From NCBI RefSeq assembly GCF_018070575.1, contig NZ_JAGPXN010000027.1, positions 1 to 64,000 on the forward strand: a stretch of 64,000 nt of DNA. The letters are read 5' to 3'. Of this stretch, positions 1 through 8,679 are shown one piece after another. Numbering within the stretch: the first letter of the stretch is position 1; the number at the start of each line of letters is the position of its first letter. Source of the DNA: Micromonospora sp. C31. GTDB taxonomy: Bacteria > Actinomycetota > Actinomycetes > Mycobacteriales > Micromonosporaceae. The notes beneath the pieces are model-generated. The model made no database searches and was not told where the DNA came from. It saw only the letters and a program-made list of their open reading frames with translations. Made by a program: the position numbers and the translations under genes.

Positions 1-24
1 GCCCCGCCCCGCCCCGCCCCGCCC
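1..24. repeat. Short tandem GCCCC repeat
   Basis: The window opens with about five copies of the pentamer GCCCC. The complementary strand is therefore a run of GGGGC units. It lies beyond the stop of the minus-strand CBM2 gene. The left end is cut by the window, so the full length is unknown. No function is claimed. Confidence 0.6.
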
Positions 25-131
25 GTGCCCGCACCCGTGCCCCGGCCCCGGCCGTGCCCGCACTGTTGGCCCGGACGCCGGTCGCGGCGCTTCCGGAACG
101 GGCGTGCGGCCGGCCGGCGGGGTTGCCCGTG

Positions 132-659
132 TCAGGTGGCCGTGCAGCTCACCGGCCCCGTGGTGGTGCCCCCGGAGGTGCTGGCGAGGAAGCCGAAGGC
201 GGCCCGCGCGCCGGGGGTGAGCGCGCCGTTCCAGCCGGTGCTGCCGGCGGTCACCTCGGCCCCGCTCTGCGTCAGCCGGGCGTTCCAGGGCTGGCTGATC
301 CGTTGGCCGTCGGCGAAGGCGAAGCGGACGCTCCATCCGGAGACCGGCGCGGTGCCGGAGTCGCGTACCGTCACCTCGCCCTGGAAGCCGCCCTGCCACT
401 GGCCCGGCACGCGGTAGCTCGCGGTGCAGCCGGCGGCCGGGCTGAGCCCGGCCCACTGGTCGACCACCGCCACCGGCGAGCGCGGCGGTCGCCGGCCGGG
501 CGGGGGAGGGGGCGGTGAACCCGGCGACGAGGGCGAGGGGGGATCGCCCAGCGCGGCGAGCAGGGCGTGGAGCAGGGGCCTTCGAGTGGAGGAGCTCCTG
601 TCACAGGTCGAGGTGCGAGGTGTGACGGCCCGGTGCTCCCGGGGGCAGGCAACCGGCAA
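132..659 (-). CDS. Orphan CBM2 (cellulose-binding) protein, start uncertain
   Basis: The last ~100 residues form a family 2 carbohydrate-binding module. A Cys near each end (GCTASY and VSCTAT) would form the usual disulfide, and the Trp positions expected of a cellulose-binding face are present (PGQWQGGF, GWSVRF, QPWNA). A Pro/Ser-rich linker precedes it. The N-terminal part is Arg-rich and has no recognisable signal peptide or membrane anchor, which is odd for a module that should act outside the cell. The annotated start is simply the furthest in-frame ATG. The gene may be a decayed fragment of a secreted glycosidase or have a different, shorter start. The CBM2 assignment is solid; the gene model is not. 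Confidence 0.5.
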   Translation of the reverse strand: MPVACPREHRAVTPRTSTCDRSSSTRRPLLHALLAALGDPPSPSSPGSPPPPPPGRRPPRSPVAVVDQWAGLSPAAGCTASYRVPGQWQGGFQGEVTVRDSGTAPVSGWSVRFAFADGQRISQPWNARLTQSGAEVTAGSTGWNGALTPGARAAFGFLASTSGGTTTGPVSCTAT

Positions 660-853
660 AGTCGACGTGTCTCAATGGAATTCTGTTTCACGCAAGGCAT
701 TCACGAGCCTTTTCTTCAACATCGTCCTCACATCGTGAACATCAACAAAATTTACGATCATGAATGTGGCGGCTAAGGTTTGCTCATCGTCCAGACCGCT
801 CGTCGGGTGCGTCACGAGCCACCCGGGGGCCACCACAGTAGGAGGACCGGGAG
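660..853. promoter_or_regulatory. AT-richer divergent intergenic region
   Basis: This gap between the CBM2 gene and the subtilase is much richer in A and T than its surroundings (roughly 665-780), as expected of a promoter region. A strong Shine-Dalgarno sequence (AGGAGG, about 840-845) sits 8 nt before the ATG at 854. No specific -35/-10 pair is assigned. Confidence 0.4.
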
Positions 854-2089
<1,236 letters not shown>

Positions 2090-2104
2090 TCGACACCGTC
2101 GGCA

Positions 2105-2140
2105 CACCGGCCCCGGGGCGTCCACGCCCCGGGGCCGGTG
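2105..2140. terminator. Strong hairpin terminator after the protease gene
   Basis: Two perfectly complementary 16-nt arms (2105-2120 and 2125-2140) flank the 4-nt loop TCCA, 15 nt after the protease stop. There is no U-tract, as is common in actinobacteria. Confidence 0.85.
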
Positions 2141-2204
2141 CGCGTGCACTTCGATGTTCGTCCATGTTGCGGGAGAGGGGGCGGCCCGCCTAAGCTGCCG
2201 TGAA

Positions 2205-2218
2205 TGGGAGCGCTCCCG
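2205..2218. promoter_or_regulatory. CebR-like operator upstream of the GH5 cellulase
   Basis: The sequence TGGGAGCGCTCCCG matches 13 of 14 positions of the palindromic CebR operator (TGGGAGCGCTCCCA). CebR is the LacI-family repressor that controls cellulose and cellobiose genes in Streptomyces and relatives. It lies 98 nt before the cellulase start, a position suited to repression relieved by cello-oligosaccharides. The match is direct; binding by a CebR homologue is inferred. Confidence 0.8.
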
Positions 2219-2315
2219 GCCCCGTGGGCAGGGTTGTCCCGCGAGCCTCCCGACCGGACGACCGGCCTGCCGGGCGGCCGGCACCCCCACCACCGATCGG
2301 AAGCGAAGGCACCCC

Positions 2316-3773
2316 ATGAAGCTCCTTCCGCGCCCGTCCCGGCGCACCCTGGTCATGGCCGGCGCGGTCGGCGCGCTGACCGTCGCGGCGTCGGCCGCCG
2401 TCCCGGCCGCCGACGCCCAGGCCGCCACCGGTTGCGCCGTCACCTACACCACCAGCAGCTGGGCCGGCGGCTTCACCGCCAACATCACGATCAAGAACCT
2501 CGGCGACGCGGTCGACGGGTGGACGCTCGGCTTCGCCTTCCCCGACGCCGGCCAGCGGGTCGGCCAGGGCTGGTCGGCGACCTGGAGCCAGAGCGGCGCC
2601 GCGGTCACCGCGCGCAGCGTGAGCTGGAACGGCGCGCTGGCCACCGGCGCGTCTACCAGCATCGGGTTCAACGGCACCTGGACCACCGCCAACCCCGCGC
2701 CGACGGCGTTCGCCCTCAACGGCACCGCCTGCACCGGCGCGACCACGCCGACCACGCCGCCGCCCCCCACCACGCCCCCGCCCACGACCCCGCCGCCGAC
2801 CACCCCGCCGCCCACGACCCCGCCCCCGGGCGGTCAGACCCCGGTCGCGATCAACGGGCAGCTGCGGGTCTGCGGGGTCAACCTGTGCAACCAGTACGGC
2901 GGGCCGATCCAACTGCGGGGCATGAGCACCCACGGGATCCAGTGGTTCGCCCGCTGCTACAACGACGCCTCCCTGGACGCGCTGGCCGACGACTGGCGGG
3001 CCGACCTGCTGCGCATCGCCATGTACGTCCAGGAGGACGGCTACGAGACGGATCCGGCCGGGTTCACCAACCGGGTCAACGCCCTCGTCGACGAGGCCGA
3101 GCAGCGCGGCATGTACGCGCTGCTCGACTTCCACACCCTGACGCCGGGCGACCCGACGTACAACCTCGACCGGGCCAAGACGTTCTTCGCGGCGGTCTCC
3201 GCCCGCAACGCCGCCAAGAAGAACGTCATCTACGAGATCGCCAACGAACCCAACGGCGTCAGCTGGGCGACGATCAAGAGCTACGCCGAGCAGGTCATCC
3301 CGGTGATCCGCGCCAACGACCCGGACGCGGTGGTCGTGGTCGGCACCCGCGGCTGGTCCTCGCTGGGCGTCTCCGACGGCTCGAACGCCGACGAGGTCAT
3401 CAACAACCCGGTGAACGCGACCAACGTCATGTACACGTTCCACTTCTACGCCGCGTCCCACCGGGACAACTACCGCGCCGAGGTGGAGCGGGCCGCCGCC
3501 CGGCTGCCGCTGTTCGTCACCGAGTTCGGCACGGTGGACTACACCGGTGACGGCGGGGTCGACGTCGCCAGCAGCAACGCCTGGCTCGACCTGCTGGACC
3601 GTCTGAAGATCAGCTACGCCAACTGGACCTACTCGGACAAGGCCGAGGGCAGCGCCGCGCTGCGGCCGGGCACCTGCGCCGGGAACACCTACACCGGTCC
3701 GGGCGTGCTCACCCAGTCGGGCGCCCTCATGCGCGACCGCATCCGCACGCCGGACAACTTCCCCACCTCCTGA
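2316..3773 (+). CDS. Secreted endo-beta-1,4-glucanase, CBM2 plus GH5
   Basis: This 485-residue enzyme cleaves internal beta-1,4 bonds of cellulose outside the cell. Residues 1-34 are a signal peptide. A CBM2 cellulose-binding module follows (~35-135, with the paired Cys and surface Trp residues), then a Thr/Pro-repeat linker (~140-172). The GH5 catalytic domain fills the rest. The acid/base Glu is in IANEPNG (~311) and the nucleophile Glu in VTEFGT (~403). The ATG at 2316 is chosen because it begins the signal peptide; in-frame sequence further upstream (to 2154) would place 54 non-signal residues ahead of it and overlap the CebR-like operator. Binding-module-first order with GH5 is common in Micromonospora and Streptomyces cellulases. 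Confidence 0.93.
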   Translation: MKLLPRPSRRTLVMAGAVGALTVAASAAVPAADAQAATGCAVTYTTSSWAGGFTANITIKNLGDAVDGWTLGFAFPDAGQRVGQGWSATWSQSGAAVTARSVSWNGALATGASTSIGFNGTWTTANPAPTAFALNGTACTGATTPTTPPPPTTPPPTTPPPTTPPPTTPPPGGQTPVAINGQLRVCGVNLCNQYGGPIQLRGMSTHGIQWFARCYNDASLDALADDWRADLLRIAMYVQEDGYETDPAGFTNRVNALVDEAEQRGMYALLDFHTLTPGDPTYNLDRAKTFFAAVSARNAAKKNVIYEIANEPNGVSWATIKSYAEQVIPVIRANDPDAVVVVGTRGWSSLGVSDGSNADEVINNPVNATNVMYTFHFYAASHRDNYRAEVERAAARLPLFVTEFGTVDYTGDGGVDVASSNAWLDLLDRLKISYANWTYSDKAEGSAALRPGTCAGNTYTGPGVLTQSGALMRDRIRTPDNFPTS

Positions 3774-3786
3774 ACGACGCGTCCCC

Positions 3787-3818
3787 GCGAGGCCCCGTCG
3801 CAACCGGCGGGGCCTCGC
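3787..3818. terminator. Hairpin terminator after the cellulase gene
   Basis: An 11-bp perfect stem (3787-3797 with 3808-3818) encloses a 10-nt loop. It lies between the cellulase and the converging minus-strand acyltransferase gene, so it may act in both directions. Confidence 0.75.
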
Positions 3819-3861
3819 CACGTCGTACCGACCCGGATCGCGGCGGGCCGCGGGGGTCGCC

Positions 3862-4422
3862 TCAGGCGGGTACGGCGTGCGCCGACTCGTACCGCTCCCG
3901 GGTCAGGAAGGCCAGCTGGGCCCGCTTGTCGGGCATGTCGATCTCGTCGCCGAAGGTGAACCCCTCCCGCCGTAGCCGGTCCAGCGCGCGCTCGTTGCGC
4001 ACGTCGGGCTCGACGACGATCCGCAGCCGGGTCGGGTCGGCGAACAGGAAACGGGCGAGAGCGGGGCCGATGGCCGTGGTCAGACCCTTCGGCGGGCGCC
4101 TGCCGGGAGCGAGCAGCAGGTGCATCCCGACGTCGCCGGGTCGCACGGTGTAGCGCTCGCCGACCGGGTCCGCCTCCGGCTGGTAGGTCTGGAACAGGCC
4201 GATCGGGGCGCCGTCGAGCATGATCAGGTACGCGTGGTGGGTGTCGAGGCCGTCGACGAACTCGTAGATCTCCCGTACCTCGGCCACCGAGTGCGAACCC
4301 ATGCCCCAGAACGCCGCCCAGGGCTGGGTCACCCAACCGTGCACCAGATCCGCGTGGGCCGCCGGGTCGAGCGCGACGAGCGACAGCTCGCCGAAGTTGG
4401 GGATCTTCTCCTGGTATGTCAC
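3862..4422 (-). CDS. DesC/IucB-like siderophore N-acyltransferase (second copy)
   Basis: This 186-residue protein belongs to the GNAT subfamily that acylates N-hydroxylated amines in hydroxamate siderophores. It shares the motif set of the DesC encoded at 11560-12135: HGWVTQPWAAFW (DesC: HRWVTHPKAAFW), a GDVGMHLLL block and VVEPDVRN near the C-terminus. The GTG at 4422 is chosen because it overlaps the stop of the upstream acylase gene (GTGA) and is preceded by AGGAGA; reading further upstream would run inside that gene. The tight coupling to a penicillin acylase-family gene suggests the two act together on acyl groups of a hydroxamate siderophore. An unrelated N-acyltransferase role cannot be excluded, but the motif match to DesC is strong. 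Confidence 0.8.
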   Translation of the reverse strand: MTYQEKIPNFGELSLVALDPAAHADLVHGWVTQPWAAFWGMGSHSVAEVREIYEFVDGLDTHHAYLIMLDGAPIGLFQTYQPEADPVGERYTVRPGDVGMHLLLAPGRRPPKGLTTAIGPALARFLFADPTRLRIVVEPDVRNERALDRLRREGFTFGDEIDMPDKRAQLAFLTRERYESAHAVPA

Positions 4423-6488
4423 GGTGTCGCGTCTCCTGGTTCTCGGGTCAGTTCTCGCCAGTCGGTGACCACCGGGACCAGCTCGCCGCCGGCCCACAGT
4501 GGCAGTTGGTCGTCGAAGTGCGGGTCCCCGGGCCGCCCGGACGCGCCGAAGGGGACGATCCAGCGGCTGCCCGCGCGGTCGGTCAGGTCCCACACGTAAC
4601 GGGCCACCGGGCCCCGCCAGCACGCGTCGGAGACGCCGGGCACGCTCGACGTGGCCAGCACGCAGTCGGAGTCGCCGGCCAGCGCGACCCGTTCGCGCAT
4701 GCTTCGTACCGCCTCGTCGGTCGCCGCCGCCACGCCGAGGTGGACGGGGTGCAGCACGTGCCGCCGGCCCCACGGCCCCGGCGGGTCGTCCGCCGCGACG
4801 TCCTCCAGCGCGCCGGCCGCCACCGGGCCGATCTCGCCGCCGAGGCGGTGCAGCCCGGCGGCCACCGCGTCCAGGGCGTGGCCGATGCGCGACAGCGGGT
4901 CGGTCCACGGCGCGAACAGGCCGTCGAACGCGTTCGGGGCCTCGCGCAGCGGGCGCAGGCAGGGGTGGTCGTGCAGGCGGCGGGTCAGGGCGGCGCGCCA
5001 GGCGGCCCAGGCACCGGCGTCGACGCTGTCGGCCCGCATGTGCCCGTCCCACGCGGTCAGCCGGTCCCGCAGGCGACGCGCCGGCTCGCTGAGCCCGTCG
5101 GGGTCGACCCGGTCGAGCACGCTCCGCAGCGTCCCGGCCGCCAGCCGGGTGTCCATGTGTACGGCCTCCGCCCCGGCGCCCCCGGCCAGCAGGGCGCGGA
5201 TGCGCCGGGCCCGGTGCGGCGGGGCGAAGCCGGTGCCGAGGTCCGCGACGTCGGGGCGGCGGTCGTTGGCGCAGACCGCGAACCCGTCGACGGCGGCGCG
5301 GCGCGGCGCGGCGTAGCCGCCGTCCCACCGGTACCGTGGGTCGTCGCCGGGCACCGGCTCGCGGCGGCACCGGTCGTCGCGCAGCGGGACGAGGCCGGCG
5401 ACGAGCTGGTGCACCGCCCCGTGCCGGTCGGCGACGAGCACGCTGTTGACCGGCTCAACCCAGGCGCGCAGTGCCTCGGCGACGTCGTCGGCGCTGCGGG
5501 CCCGCAGCAGCGGCAGCAGTGCCTCGAAGCCCAGGCGCTGCTCGACCCGGCTCGGGGTGCGCAGGCTGATCGCCTCGCCGGTGCTCCGGTCGTGGTCGAC
5601 GACCGGCCCGCGCGGCGTCTCGACGACCTCCACGGACTCCGGCTCGCCGCCGCGGACCTCGATCCGCTCGACGTGCCGGTGCGCCGGCGTCCAGCCGTCC
5701 GCCTCGCGGACCATGACCCGGTCGCCGTCGCGGCGTAGCTGTTCGCGGTAGAGGTCCTGGTAGTCGGCCATCGCGTTGGTGACGGCCCAGGCGACGTCGC
5801 CGGCGTGTCCGAAGTGGGGCAGGCCGGGCACCCCGGGGAACGCGAAGCCGAACACGTCGAACTCGGGGCAGGCGAGGCGCACCTGCTGGTAGATGCCGGG
5901 CAGTTCGAGGACGCGGTGCGGGTCACCGGCGACGACCGGCGCCCGCCCGGTGCCGGGGTCGCCGGGCACGGCCCAGGCGTTGCTGCCCGACCCGCCGGGG
6001 CCCTCGACGGCGAACAGGTCGGTCGCCGACTCCCCGAGGGTGGCGGCGACGTGGGCGTGCCACAGCTTGTTGGGGAAGGTGGAGAAGAGCACGTGCTGGA
6101 CGAGGAAGACCCCCAGTGGCGACCACGGCCGCCACCGGCCCGGGGCGCAGCCGACCGCTGCGAACTCGGGTGCCGCGGCGGCGCCCTCGGCCAGCCCCTC
6201 GTTGACCCCGTCGACGTAGGCGGTGACCCACCGTCGGGTGGCGGGAGCGAGTCGCTCGAAGCAGCGCCGGGCGGTGTCGTCCAGGCGGGCCCGGCGGGCG
6301 AAGGAGTCCCAGCCCAGCTCGGCCGGGCCGACGTGCTCGGCGAGCCGGCCCTCCGAGCGCCACCGCTCCACTTCGACCTGCCAGGCCCGGTCGACGGCGG
6401 CGACCCGCCCCTGCAACCGGGCGAGCCCGTCGACACTGTCGGCGCGCAGGTGCGGGATGCCCCACCGGTCGCGATGGATTCCGGTCAT
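4419..6488 (-). CDS. Penicillin acylase family (S45) amidohydrolase, DesG-like context
   Basis: This 689-residue protein is an N-terminal nucleophile hydrolase of the penicillin/acyl-homoserine-lactone acylase family. These are made as one chain that cuts itself before a Ser; here the candidate is Ser169 in GSGSNAWAV, giving a ~168-residue alpha and a ~520-residue beta subunit. No signal peptide is evident, so it may act in the cytoplasm. It is the first gene of a two-gene operon with the DesC-like acyltransferase and diverges from siderophore uptake genes across an iron box. Penicillin amidase genes (desG) have been described next to desABCD in actinomycetes that make aryl-desferrioxamines. 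By that precedent the enzyme may supply or remove an acyl group on the siderophore; its substrate cannot be read from sequence. Confidence 0.82.
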   Translation of the reverse strand: MTGIHRDRWGIPHLRADSVDGLARLQGRVAAVDRAWQVEVERWRSEGRLAEHVGPAELGWDSFARRARLDDTARRCFERLAPATRRWVTAYVDGVNEGLAEGAAAAPEFAAVGCAPGRWRPWSPLGVFLVQHVLFSTFPNKLWHAHVAATLGESATDLFAVEGPGGSGSNAWAVPGDPGTGRAPVVAGDPHRVLELPGIYQQVRLACPEFDVFGFAFPGVPGLPHFGHAGDVAWAVTNAMADYQDLYREQLRRDGDRVMVREADGWTPAHRHVERIEVRGGEPESVEVVETPRGPVVDHDRSTGEAISLRTPSRVEQRLGFEALLPLLRARSADDVAEALRAWVEPVNSVLVADRHGAVHQLVAGLVPLRDDRCRREPVPGDDPRYRWDGGYAAPRRAAVDGFAVCANDRRPDVADLGTGFAPPHRARRIRALLAGGAGAEAVHMDTRLAAGTLRSVLDRVDPDGLSEPARRLRDRLTAWDGHMRADSVDAGAWAAWRAALTRRLHDHPCLRPLREAPNAFDGLFAPWTDPLSRIGHALDAVAAGLHRLGGEIGPVAAGALEDVAADDPPGPWGRRHVLHPVHLGVAAATDEAVRSMRERVALAGDSDCVLATSSVPGVSDACWRGPVARYVWDLTDRAGSRWIVPFGASGRPGDPHFDDQLPLWAGGELVPVVTDWRELTREPGDATP

Positions 6489-6539
6489 GGTCGCGCCTCA
6501 CGGATGAGTGGCCGTCCCACCTGCCACAGGAATGTCAAC

Positions 6540-6558
6540 TTAGGCTACCCTCCCCTAA
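6540..6558. promoter_or_regulatory. Iron box (IdeR/DmdR-type) between acylase and SIP genes
   Basis: TTAGGCTACCCTCCCCTAA matches about 14 of 19 positions of the actinobacterial iron box (TTAGGTTAGGCTAACCTAA), with both outer half-sites intact. A weaker half-site (ACCTTACCT) follows at about 6568-6576. The site sits in the divergent gap between the acylase operon and the siderophore reductase gene, so iron-dependent repression of both directions is inferred. Confidence 0.7.
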
Positions 6559-6586
6559 CTGAGGCCGACCTTACCTGGAGGGGTGC

Positions 6587-7297
6587 GTGAAGCGAAACTG
6601 GGAAGCCCTGGTGCTCAAGGCGATGGGCGGTCGCGAATTCCGGCTGACCGTGCTGGGCACCGAGGCGGTCGGCGAGCACTACCGCCGGCTGCGCATGGAC
6701 GGCGGCGGGCTGCTGGAGGCGTGCGGCGTGCACCCCACCATGTGGGTGCGGCTGTGGTTCGACAACGACGGCAAGCCGCACCAGCGCGCGTACACCCTCG
6801 TCGACCCGGACCCGGCGACCGGCCGGTTCGACCTGGAGTTCGCCATCCACGACGGGTGCGCCGCCCGTTGGGCCGCCGCCGCGCAGGTCGGCGACACCAT
6901 CGACGCGACCGTGCAGGGCACCGGGTTCAGCCTGCCGGATCCCGCCCCGCGGCACCTCTACCTGGTCGGCGACGCCGCCTCGCTGCCGGCGGTCAACAGC
7001 CTGCTCGCCGCGGCCCCCGACACCCCGGCGACGGTGTGGCTGGAGTACGCACACGAGGGCGAGAAGGAGCTGGCGCCGCGCGCCGCGGCCACGCACGACG
7101 TCACCTGGGTGCCCCGCCGCGACGACGGGCGGCACCTGGTCGAGACCGTCTGCGCGGCCCTGCCCGCCGCCGAGGACGCCCACTACTGGGTGGCCTGCGA
7201 GGCGGCCAGCACGCGCGGCATCACCAAGCACGTACGGCGGAACCTGGGTGTCGGCAAGCACCAGCTCACCTCGCTCGCGTACTGGAGCGCCAGGTGA
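6587..7297 (+). CDS. Siderophore-interacting protein (ferric-siderophore reductase)
   Basis: This 236-residue flavoprotein of the SIP/ViuB family reduces ferric siderophores in the cytoplasm so that iron is released. The N-terminal half holds the FAD-binding barrel with the family motif RAYTLVD, and the C-terminal half holds the NAD(P)H-binding SIP domain (LYLVGDAASLPAV). The GTG start at 6587 follows a GGAGG Shine-Dalgarno sequence. The stop overlaps the GTG of the next gene, an MFS transporter, so reductase and transporter are translationally coupled. The iron box upstream points to iron repression. The neighbourhood suggests the substrate is ferrioxamine or a close analogue. Confidence 0.9.
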   Translation: MKRNWEALVLKAMGGREFRLTVLGTEAVGEHYRRLRMDGGGLLEACGVHPTMWVRLWFDNDGKPHQRAYTLVDPDPATGRFDLEFAIHDGCAARWAAAAQVGDTIDATVQGTGFSLPDPAPRHLYLVGDAASLPAVNSLLAAAPDTPATVWLEYAHEGEKELAPRAAATHDVTWVPRRDDGRHLVETVCAALPAAEDAHYWVACEAASTRGITKHVRRNLGVGKHQLTSLAYWSAR

Positions 7298-8535
7298 GAG
7301 GCCGGCTCGGCACGCTCACCGCGCTCTACGTCACGCAGTACCTCGGCATCGGCTTCATCACCGTCGGGCTGACCGCCATCCTGCGCGACGGCGGCACCTC
7401 CCTCGACACGCTGGCGCTGCTGCAGTTCGTCGGCCTGGTCTGGCCGATCAAGTTCCTCTGGGCGCCCGTCATCGACCGGTACGGCTCCCGGCACCGGGGC
7501 CACTACCGGTCCTGGCTGCTGGTGCTCCAGGGCGGCCTGGTGCTGACCCTGCTGGCCCTGCTCCCGTTCGACCGCCCGGCGGGGCAGCTCGGCCCGGTCG
7601 TCGCGATCTGCGTCGCGTACGTGTTCCTCTCCGCGACGCAGGACATCGCCGTCGACGCCGTGGCCGTACGGCTGCTCTCCGAGCGCACGCGGGGGACCGG
7701 CAACGGCATCCAGGTCGCCGCGAGCTACGTGGGCAACCTGCTCGGCGGCGGCGCCTGCGTGGTCGTCTACGACCGGTTCGGCTGGGAGCCGGCGATCCTG
7801 CTGCTCGCCGCCCTGACCGCCGTCGCCCTGGTGGTCGTGTGGCGGTTCCGGGAGCCGGACCGCACCGAACGCGTCACGAGCGCCGGCGCGGCCTACCGGG
7901 CGCTGCTGTCGGTGCTGGGCCAGCCCGGCTGCCGGGTGTGGACCTTCGGCGTGGTGCCGCTGGTCTACATCGGGGCCGGCGCGACGTACGCCCTCGTGAC
8001 GCCGGCCCTGGTGGACGCGGACTGGTCCCTGGCGCGCATCGGCGTGGTGACCGGCGTGGTGACCAGCCTGCCGGCCATCGTGGCGGGGCTGGCCGCCGGG
8101 GCCGCGATCGGTCGGTTCGGGCGCGGTCGCGTCCTCGTGGCCGGGGGAGTGGCGCTCGCCATCTCCACGGCGATGCTGTTGCCGCTGATGAACGGCCGGG
8201 CCCCGCTCGCCGGGACGATCGCCGCGCTCTGCTGCTTCATGGCCGCCTACACGATCGCCAACGTCGTGGTCTACACGGTCAACATGGACTACTCGCGGCC
8301 CGGCACGGGCGGCACGGACTTCACGGTGCTCTCGTCGTTCGGGCTGGTCTGCTCGTTCGTGGCGGCCTCGATCGCGCTGGCCGCGGCCGAGGTGTTCGGC
8401 TACCCCGCGGTCGCTGTGGCCTCGGTGGTGCTGGTGGCGCTCGGCGTCGCGCTGGGCCTCGGGCACCAGCGGCGCTTCCGGCGGCCGGCCGACGCGCCGC
8501 CGGGCGAGCGGGAGCTGGCGAAGCTTCCGGGCTGA
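7294..8535 (+). CDS. MFS transporter, RhtX/FptX/AmpG-like siderophore permease
   Basis: This 413-residue integral membrane protein has about 12 hydrophobic helices. The motif ATQDIAVDA in helix 4-5 and FLWAPVIDRYG after helix 2 are typical of the AmpG-like branch, which includes RhtX/FptX single-component siderophore importers. It begins at a GTG that overlaps the stop of the siderophore-interacting protein gene, so the pair forms a compact uptake-and-release unit. An import role for an intact ferric siderophore is inferred from family and neighbour; export is less likely because a DHA2-type exporter candidate lies at the end of the biosynthetic operon. Confidence 0.75.
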   Translation: MRGRLGTLTALYVTQYLGIGFITVGLTAILRDGGTSLDTLALLQFVGLVWPIKFLWAPVIDRYGSRHRGHYRSWLLVLQGGLVLTLLALLPFDRPAGQLGPVVAICVAYVFLSATQDIAVDAVAVRLLSERTRGTGNGIQVAASYVGNLLGGGACVVVYDRFGWEPAILLLAALTAVALVVVWRFREPDRTERVTSAGAAYRALLSVLGQPGCRVWTFGVVPLVYIGAGATYALVTPALVDADWSLARIGVVTGVVTSLPAIVAGLAAGAAIGRFGRGRVLVAGGVALAISTAMLLPLMNGRAPLAGTIAALCCFMAAYTIANVVVYTVNMDYSRPGTGGTDFTVLSSFGLVCSFVAASIALAAAEVFGYPAVAVASVVLVALGVALGLGHQRRFRRPADAPPGERELAKLPG

Positions 8536-8564
8536 GCGATCTCGACCACTTCGGAGCAGCGATG

Positions 8565-8594
8565 TTGACACATTCTTAGGTTAGGGTAACCTAA
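8565..8594 (+). promoter_or_regulatory. desABCD promoter with overlapping iron box
   Basis: A consensus -35 (TTGACA, 8565-8570) is followed after 16 nt by a -10-like TAACCT (8587-8592). Lying across the spacer and -10 is TTAGGTTAGGGTAACCTAA (8576-8594), an almost perfect actinobacterial iron box. A DmdR/IdeR repressor bound with Fe2+ here would block the polymerase directly. The desA start is 85 nt downstream. Confidence 0.9.
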
Positions 8595-8679
8595 GCTCGC
8601 GCTCGATCACCGACCGCGGGCGGATGGTGACGTGCCATCATCCCCGCCCACCGCCCGTTCCCGACCGCTGAGGACCCGC

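Noticed and set aside
1..24. GCCCC repeat as a G-quadruplex regulatory element
   Set aside because: The repeat is cut by the window edge, is short, and lies downstream of a gene of doubtful status. There is nothing to support a function.
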